Assembly: GCA_021292105.1 (NCBI GenBank)
Contig: CM037865.1
Location: 75,095,152 to 75,159,151, forward strand
From: Anadara kagoshimensis
Lineage: Eukaryota; Mollusca; Bivalvia; Arcoida; Arcidae
DNA: 64,000 nucleotides
Direction of reading: 5' to 3'
Position 1 is the first letter of the stretch. Each line of letters opens with the position of its first letter. The position numbers were made by a program, and so were the translations under genes. Below, one piece after another: positions 57,982 to 64,000 of the stretch. The notes under the pieces are model-generated. The model was not told the DNA's origin. It ran no database searches and saw only the letters and a list, made by a program, of their open reading frames with translations.

Positions 57982-59745
57982 AGATATTTTAATTTTTAAC
58001 TTGCAGGAAATTTAGACAATTATAGTATATTTCTGACAATAATACGTTGTTTTTAGCTGAACTGGCTAAAGCCAGATGAGCTATTGGCATGATGTGTACA
58101 TGCATGTGTGCGCCTGTCCGTTTACAGCAAAATCTCTCTAACTATTATGCCAATTGAAACCAAATTTTCTGTGTAAGGTCCTTATTAGAGTCTTACTGTA
58201 GTTTGTTAAAATCATGGCGATAGGATATCAAAGATGACCGCCGTAACTAAAAATAGAAAAAACTTAAAAATCGTCTTCTCCAGAACCATTTACAGGAGAC
58301 AAAATCTGTAATGATTTTAGCTTATTCATGGTCTTAACCTACACATTTGTACATTTTGTGATATTTGGACAAAAATAGGTTATAGGTCGCGCACGATAAC
58401 TTGGCACATACGGGCTTATTCATTTTGTAAATAAACATTGTAACTCGGACTCATGAAACACGCACATTGAACAACTCGCCAATGTCCATGCTGCACCTTC
58501 ATACATATTTTTGTTGAAATATAAATATTTATCATATTCCACTTATCTTGGACATTTTCATTTATGTTCTTTATTTGAAACTTTTTAAATATTCACATGA
58601 AATTATTTCGTTTCTGCATAATTTTTGTGAAGTTCCACATAACTGTGGAACGAATTGTCTGAAGATATAACAAGGTATTTGTCCTTAACACCTTTAATTT
58701 GATAGGATAGGTTACTGTCGTCCTTGGCTCAGTGGTATGTAACATATCTTACAGTTAGTGGACAGCTATATAATTTTGTCACATGTGAGTTCGAACAATA
58801 CCGGGTCCATACATATATATTTTTTAATTTTATCTAATTTTGTTTTTAATTTTTATTATAAAAACTTTTCAATTAAAAAGTAAAAGAAATAAATGAATCT
58901 ATACTAATTATTTAAATGTGCTATCAGGCTAATAATTAATAATTTCTATCTTGTAAATGTATGAACAACCTAAATTTTAAAATTCTTGTGGAAATTATTT
59001 CTACCAGAACTACATAACATTTAAAATTAGCACAGGGCAAAATTTTAACGTCTCGTTTCATACAGAAATCAAAATATTAGCACTATTTGGGACTAATCAC
59101 TATTATTAATCCGTACCTCACCGCCGCGTCATACGGAAAAATCAAACTGTAAACCTATATTAATTTGGAAAAGGATGCCAACATCAATAAATTTTATCCT
59201 GTGTTGTTTATTCATTTATTTATTGTTTTTTTAATTTATTTATTTTATTTATTCATATCTGGGAATAGACAGTTAATATTGTTGTCATGTGCATAATTTT
59301 AAATTTAATATTTTTCTCTGTTAAAATTCAAAATGCTCCACATGACGCTGTGCGAAATATAAAAATACAATTCCTCCTTACAAGTGAAATATTTTATGTC
59401 CAACAACACAACTCATATTAATGCATTCATTTATAATTTTTATTAATAGATTCAAAATTAAAGTGAATCAAGTGTACGAGTTTCCAATTTGTGATGCAAG
59501 AGATTACAGCAGGTGTTTGTTCTAATTAATAATATAATACAATAGGATATGAATTCCAACATATCATGGCGTTGGGTGAATCTGAGAGTTAAAAGGGACG
59601 ATATGTTAATTATTAAGTTAATTGGACCATTAATTAGAACATGCGAACGAGTTGAATGGTCACGTCCTCGTAAAAATGTGAGAATATAGTATAATAGGTA
59701 TAAGGCGAAAACGAGGCAACACGTGTGATTTTCATAACCGAGAAG

Positions 59746-61280
59746 ATGTCTGAAAATAAAAAGATTGTATTAAATTCACAGGCAAAACAAATTGCCATCA
59801 ATGTTGTAAAACATTGCTTTGATGAGGCAAAACAAAAATGTCTCAAAAATCCCATCAGCTGTCCCTTGGAGAGAGCAAGTGCAATGACGGGTGTGCCGAG
59901 GAGAACATTATCAAGATTAAAATCGTTCGGAATAGAAACCAAACAGGCTGATAGAAAACAGAGATCAGATAAATTTTTAATGATGATTTTGATATCTGCG
60001 TAATTAGAAGAACAATAATTAATATGTATTTAAATAAACGCGTTCTTCCAACTATAAATGCTATTCATTCGGAAATAATTAACAAAATTCACTTTAAGGG
60101 GGGGGGGACAATTCTCAGAAAATTGCTTAAAGAAATGGGGTTTAACTGGAAAAAATGCAGCACAAATACAAAAATTCTTATGGAAAAACCAGATATCGTA
60201 TCAAAAAGAATTAATTACCTTCGCGAAATTAAAAAACTTAGAGAAACTGGACACAACATTATTTATATGGATGAAACGTATATAAACTCTTCACACACTG
60301 TACCCAAGTGTTGGCAGCTGGATGGGAACGGTTTAAGTGTTCCAATCGGAGCAGGTGACCGTCTGATTGTTGTTGATGCTGGTTCAGAAAAGGGTTTTGT
60401 TCCTAATGCAAGCCTTATATATAAAGCCAAGTCATCAACAGGTGATTATCACCATGAAATGAATGCTGAGAATTTCACTAAATGGCTTCGCGAAAAATTA
60501 ATTCCAAGCCTTGAACCAAATTCCGTCTTGGTAGTCGATAATGCATCTTATCATAACGTCTAAGAAGACAAAAAACCAACAACATCGTGGAAGAAAAAAG
60601 ACATTCAGGAATGGCTCACAAAACACAACATTAAATTTACAGAAGACATGGTTCGCGCAGTTACTTACAATATGCAAACAACAAATTATTCCACCTTCCT
60701 ACAGAATTAATTATATATTAAGAGAACATGGACATAAAATTTTAAGATTACCACCTTATCATACAGACTTAAATCCTATAGAATTAATTTGGGCTGATCT
60801 AAAATCATATGTTGCTTCACAAAATTTAAAATTTAAACTTTCGGACGTGCAACAACTTGCAGAAAAACAATTGAAAGACATATCGACAGAAAAATGGAAA
60901 AGGTGTGTTGAACACGTAAAGAAAATAGAAACCGATTACTGGAAAAATGACATCGCAGTCGATGAAGAAATAGAGAAATTTGTAATAAACTTGGACGATA
61001 CCGATTCCAGCTGTCATATACCATTTTTTGAATTTAATCATAAAATACATTCAAAAAATGGTCGTATACCATTTTTTAATGTATTTTATGATTAAATTCA
61101 AAAAATGGTATATGACACAGCGACGAAGACACAGACACAGCAACAGAAGAAGAGGATGAGGAAGAAGAAACATCTACAGTGACGGCCGACGAAGAATCAA
61201 CCATTTCAGAAGAAGATACGACTGATACAGCTGACGAAATTTTTACTGTTACCAACTTGCATGGAGCTGCACAATTATAA
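59746..61280 (+). pseudogene. DDE_3-type transposase, frame disrupted
   Basis: ATG at 59746 opens MSENKKIVLNSQAKQIAINV with an HTH (ERASAMTGVPRRTLSRLKSF). A frameshift at the T run near 59972 separates it from RRTIINMYLNKRVLPTINAI. The catalytic region has IIYMDETYINSSHT (first Asp, about 60270), VVDNASYHNV (second Asp, 60537) and LPPYHTDLNPIELIWADLKS (Glu, 60781). A TAA follows HNV and another frameshift lies near 60657. About 80 residues separate the second Asp from the Glu, far more than the 34 of Tc1. An acidic C-terminal tail rich in EEEDEEEET runs to TAA at 61278, out of frame because of the palindrome at 61012-61117. Confidence 0.88.
61012..61117. repeat. 106 bp near-perfect palindrome in the transposase tail
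   Basis: The arms are 40 bp, 61012-61051 and 61078-61117. The left arm begins TGTCATATACCATTTTTTGA; the right arm is its exact complement, ending AAAAATGGTATATGACA. The 26 bp centre contains a second small inverted repeat, AAAAAATGG/CCATTTTTT. It interrupts coding text between DDTDSS and the acidic tail, so it is an insertion or fold-back duplication relative to the ancestral transposase. Confidence 0.92.
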
Positions 61281-62287
61281 ATTCCAATTGTAAATGTTCA
61301 AATTTGAAAAATATAAAATACATGTACGTATATTTATTAATATCTTGGACCATTTAATTACTCTCAAGGACATTTGAAATTCATATTTTCATCCGACTGG
61401 AAATATTTTAATTTTTTAATCAAATTACTACGAACGTTCACCTTCCACTTTTATTATTAATTTTTATTTATTTTATAAAATCGGAATTTTCGTAAAACTT
61501 ATTTACAAAATATTGATATAAATTAAACAATTCAGATACATAATTGATAGTCAAAATAATTTGAAAACTTAAATTTTCCTGTGATTACAAATTAGCGAAA
61601 TCTTAAAGTTGTATTTAAAAATCATTGTTCAACGGATTAAACTTTAATTAAAGAAAGATCTGTTATTGCTTAAAATGGTAAAGGTTCTGAAAATTTATTT
61701 CCAAAATTTTTAATAAAAATATTTAAAAAAAAAACCAAAATCAAGAAACAAACAACAACATTGAAATTTTGGTTGTATGGTTAAAATTTCGATCAAATTT
61801 ATATAAAATAACAACTGATTCTAAGTAGAAATGATGGCATCCTTACCTTTGTCGACTTATAGGACTTTTAATTGGTTTCATTAATCCAATTTGCAATTAA
61901 CAGGAAAATACAAGTACGCTTACCTCTCTAGATTATCTGACTACGAGATGAACAGACGACCAAGGCAAACCCTGATTATAATACACAGTGATAAATATCT
62001 GATTTATTCGCATGTAGTGTCTTATCACTGCTTTGGCTATATTATACTTATTTGTCAAAAAAATCAAAAAGTATAAAAATGAAAATAAATAAATAAATAA
62101 CTTTTAATACTAATTATGCGATGTTTATTATTATTTATCATCTTTAAACTGTAACACAAATATGTTAAGTTTCAAAATGTCGGATAAATAATTATCCCAT
62201 GACTCGTTATAAATTTTTCGGATAGATAATTTGTTCGTTTATATAATTATACACAGAGTTACAGAATACTTAAAATGCAATGTTTGT

Positions 62288-62327
<40 letters not shown>

Positions 62328-62942
62328 TAAATAATTCTACCGACTGAGAATCTTCCGAGATTAACGAAAAGCTTAGGCTACTTCTGACACACCTGGATTC
62401 ATTCATGCATAAGCAAATTGTCCTTAGGTTGGACCGAAGCATTTTGTCTCCTGTCAATCAGGTAATCAAAATCAGTGCCCTAATTAGTTCCGAATGACTG
62501 CCCATGACTTGGTATTACAATATCAAATATGTCATGGAACAGTTATTATTATGTAACAATTAAAATGAATTTTTAAAACTTTTAATGAAAAATATATTAA
62601 TAACAAATTATTTTTCAAGAAGTCATGGAATAAAATACCAGCGATATATGTAATTAAAATTGAAATTTAATATTAAATTTTAAAACAATATTATGTTGAG
62701 GGAAAATATGAAATGCTAGTATTTCTTTTCATAATTCCCTGTATGACGTCACATTCTACTATCAATCCTAGCACTCCCGCCAGGTGTCGCGATTTATCGG
62801 AAGGGCGTATAGCAGAATAGAACTCTCAACACTTGTCCCCGTTATACACTATGGGCCAAAACATAACATTTATCGAACGAGCTGCAATGTTTATTTACAA
62901 ACTGAAAAACCCCGGATGTGCCAAGTTATCGTGCGCGACCTA
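61281..62942. other. Noncoding right part of the 4.56 kb transposon
   Basis: AT-rich sequence with no ORF of note. A (CT)n tract lies at 62290-62324. The right terminal repeat closes it. Confidence 0.6.
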
Positions 62943-63560
62943 TACACATTTTTGTGTTTACTTTTGTAAAAATCATTAAAAAGCTTCAAATTGTTATAAC
63001 TTGACTATTTGATCATATAATGACATGGGGTTTGCATATTCTTGTAATAGCCTTCAGAATGGGGTCAAGGTCAATTAGGATGGTCATGACCTAATTTTTT
63101 ACCTTTCTGATTTTATTTATTATCTGGAAAACTATCAACTTTATGTATAGGCGTGTATATTAGAATATTGTTGGTATTGATGTAACAATCATTTTGATAG
63201 ATAGATTAAGGTCATGGGTTTAAAGTTAAAGATTACAGTAGCAAAACAATACACCAATGGTTAATTATCTAAAAAACTATTTGTATAGGCATGTATATTA
63301 AAATATTGTTGGTATTAATGAAACGATCATTTTGATGAATAGAAAAAGGTCATGGGTTTAAAGGTCAAGGTCACAGATATGACAGAATGCTGAAATTATT
63401 GATAATCTTGAAAACTATTAACGTTTTCTACAGGAAAGTATATTTGAATGTTGTAGGTATTGATACAATGATTATTTTGATGTATAGAAAAGGTCATTGG
63501 TTCAAAGTTCAAGGTCAAAGATGCCGAAATGGTAAATTATCTCAAAAACTATAATTTTTC

Positions 63561-63910
63561 AGCTCAACTGGCTACATCCAGCTGAGCTTATGACATGGTC
63601 AAGTGTGTATGCTTCCTTGCTTAAAGTTTGATCTTCTCCGCTGAAACCATGGGGCCAATTGAAACCAAATCTGATATGGAAGGTCCCAAGGCAAACATGT
63701 AAAAAGTATAAGATGTCTGCCATTACTATAAATGGCAAAATCACTATGCATTCAATTTGCCACCAATTTTCTTCAAATTTGAAATTTAGAAGGTCGATTC
63801 TTAGCCATATAACAATTTAAAGGGTTTTTCATTTACCTAATTCAAGCAAATTATGCAAAAAAGGTCAATTTTTGCCTGTTGAGCATTACAGGACCTTTTG
63901 GGCAACTTGT
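63561..63910 (+). mobile_element. Short AACTGGC-subfamily element without core units
   Basis: AGCTCAACTGGCTACATCCA with CCAGCTGAGCT forms the 5' hairpin. AAGATGTCTGCCATTACTAT follows. The end CTGTTGAGCATTACAGGACC-TTTTGGGCAACTTGT is the usual terminus. It is only 350 bp and appears to have inserted into the last core unit of element 14 (ACTATAATTTTTC junction). Confidence 0.68.
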
Positions 63911-64000
63911 AACAAAAAATCTTAACCTGACCAAATATTCATGAATTATGCAAATGAGGTATAATAATTACAATAGACAATTCTTTGAAAATCTTTTTCT
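63911..64000. other. Window end, nothing recognised
   Basis: Ninety bases of AT-rich sequence without a feature. Confidence 0.4.

Larger units (their letters stand above)
51115..58047 (-). mobile_element. Retrozyme-like array of ~340 bp hammerhead units, interrupted twice
   Basis: Three copies of a ~340-350 bp unit are head-to-tail: 51115-51463, 53114-53452 and 53453-53644 plus its continuation at 57973-58047. Each begins (plus strand) TATACCAGTTTTAATTTTAC. Each contains a hammerhead ribozyme on the minus strand, then ACCAAAATTATGAAACC, TTAACTTGCAGGAAATTT, and GCAGAGATATCGGCTCAGG. Copies 1 and 2 are separated by a 1.65 kb inverted-repeat element; copy 3 is split by a LINE. Tandem ~300-400 bp units with hammerheads and no ORF match the retrozymes reported in animals. 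Transcription from the minus strand would be required. Confidence 0.8.
58383..62942 (+). mobile_element. IS630/Tc1-mariner superfamily transposon, 4.56 kb
   Basis: The terminal inverted repeats TAGGTCGCGCACGATAACTT and AAGTTATCGTGCGCGACCTA are identical over at least 26 bp including GGCACAT. TA flanks both ends (58381-58382, 62943-62944), and removing the element restores AATAGGTTACACATTTTTG of the host repeat. It encodes one decayed transposase (59746-61280) in the middle. About 1.3 kb at each end is noncoding and AT-rich. A CT tract lies at 62290-62324. Near-identical ends with a broken gene suggest recent mobilisation in trans or sequence errors in the ORF. Confidence 0.9.
58055..63556 (+). 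mobile_element. Tandem-core element 14 (AACTGGC subfamily), split by a DNA transposon
   Basis: AGCTGAACTGGCTAAAGCCA hairpin start, TTACAGCAAAATCTCTCTAA block, and TTTGGACAAAAATAGGTTA up to 58382. The same element resumes at 62943 with TACACATTTTTGTGTTTAC, TATAACTTGACTATTTGATC and about three core units to 63556, where the next element begins. The hammerhead unit stops at about 58047, just before the T run of this element. Confidence 0.72.

Noticed and set aside
60826-61050. Minus-strand frames opposite the transposase
   Set aside because: Shadows of the plus-strand transposase coding text, whose motifs are clear.

Overview
The window reads as nuclear DNA of a bivalve mollusc. There are no dense prokaryotic-style ORFs. 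One split gene with canonical GT-AG introns lies in a large excess of AT-rich dispersed repeats. The repeats include tandem-core elements that begin with an AGCTCACCTGAG-type hairpin and end in GGCCCATGGGCCTCTTGTT, resembling the 'pearl'/Helentron-like elements described from bivalves, and tRNA-derived SINEs. The phylum is inferred from repeat style; no species can be named.

The only host gene I can support is CDK5RAP1, on the plus strand from about 13.97 to 44.13 kb. It encodes the radical-SAM methylthiotransferase that converts i6A37 to ms2i6A37 in mitochondrial tRNAs. Seven coding exons are visible: 13968-14088, 22789-23034, 26568-26721, 30775-30903, 33396-33544, 36793-36933 and 44014-44130. 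They run from the CxxxCxxC radical-SAM motif to the stop codon. The exons for the N-terminal UPF0004 domain are not recognisable here and probably lie upstream of the window. Exons 4 and 5 each carry a single-base-type frame disruption, so the gene as written is not continuous.

The rest is mobile or tandem DNA. (1) At least 13 tandem-core elements, all in the same plus orientation, are built on a ~145 bp unit containing AAAGGTCAAGGTCA. (2) Four large minisatellites occur: a 93 bp and a 20 bp array in the exon 4-5 intron, a 47 bp array in the exon 6-7 intron that grew inside a SINE, and a 51 bp array just 3' of the gene. (3) A Penelope-like element with a GIY-YIG domain upstream of its reverse transcriptase splits the 51 bp array. 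(4) From 51.1 to 58.05 kb there is a broken array of ~340 bp units, each carrying a hammerhead ribozyme on the minus strand (retrozyme-like). It is interrupted by a 1.65 kb inverted-repeat element and by an L1/Tx1-like LINE with a 9 bp target duplication. (5) A 4.56 kb IS630/Tc1-like transposon at 58383-62942 has clean terminal inverted repeats and a TA duplication, with a decayed DDE transposase and a 106 bp palindrome. (6) A truncated mariner, a pogo-like inverted-repeat element, a TTAA-flanked element and several MITEs complete the picture.

The strongest items for follow-up are the hammerhead array, the minisatellite born within a SINE, the one-way orientation of the tandem-core elements with splice-site-like ends, the palindrome in the 4.56 kb transposon, and the two frame disruptions in CDK5RAP1.
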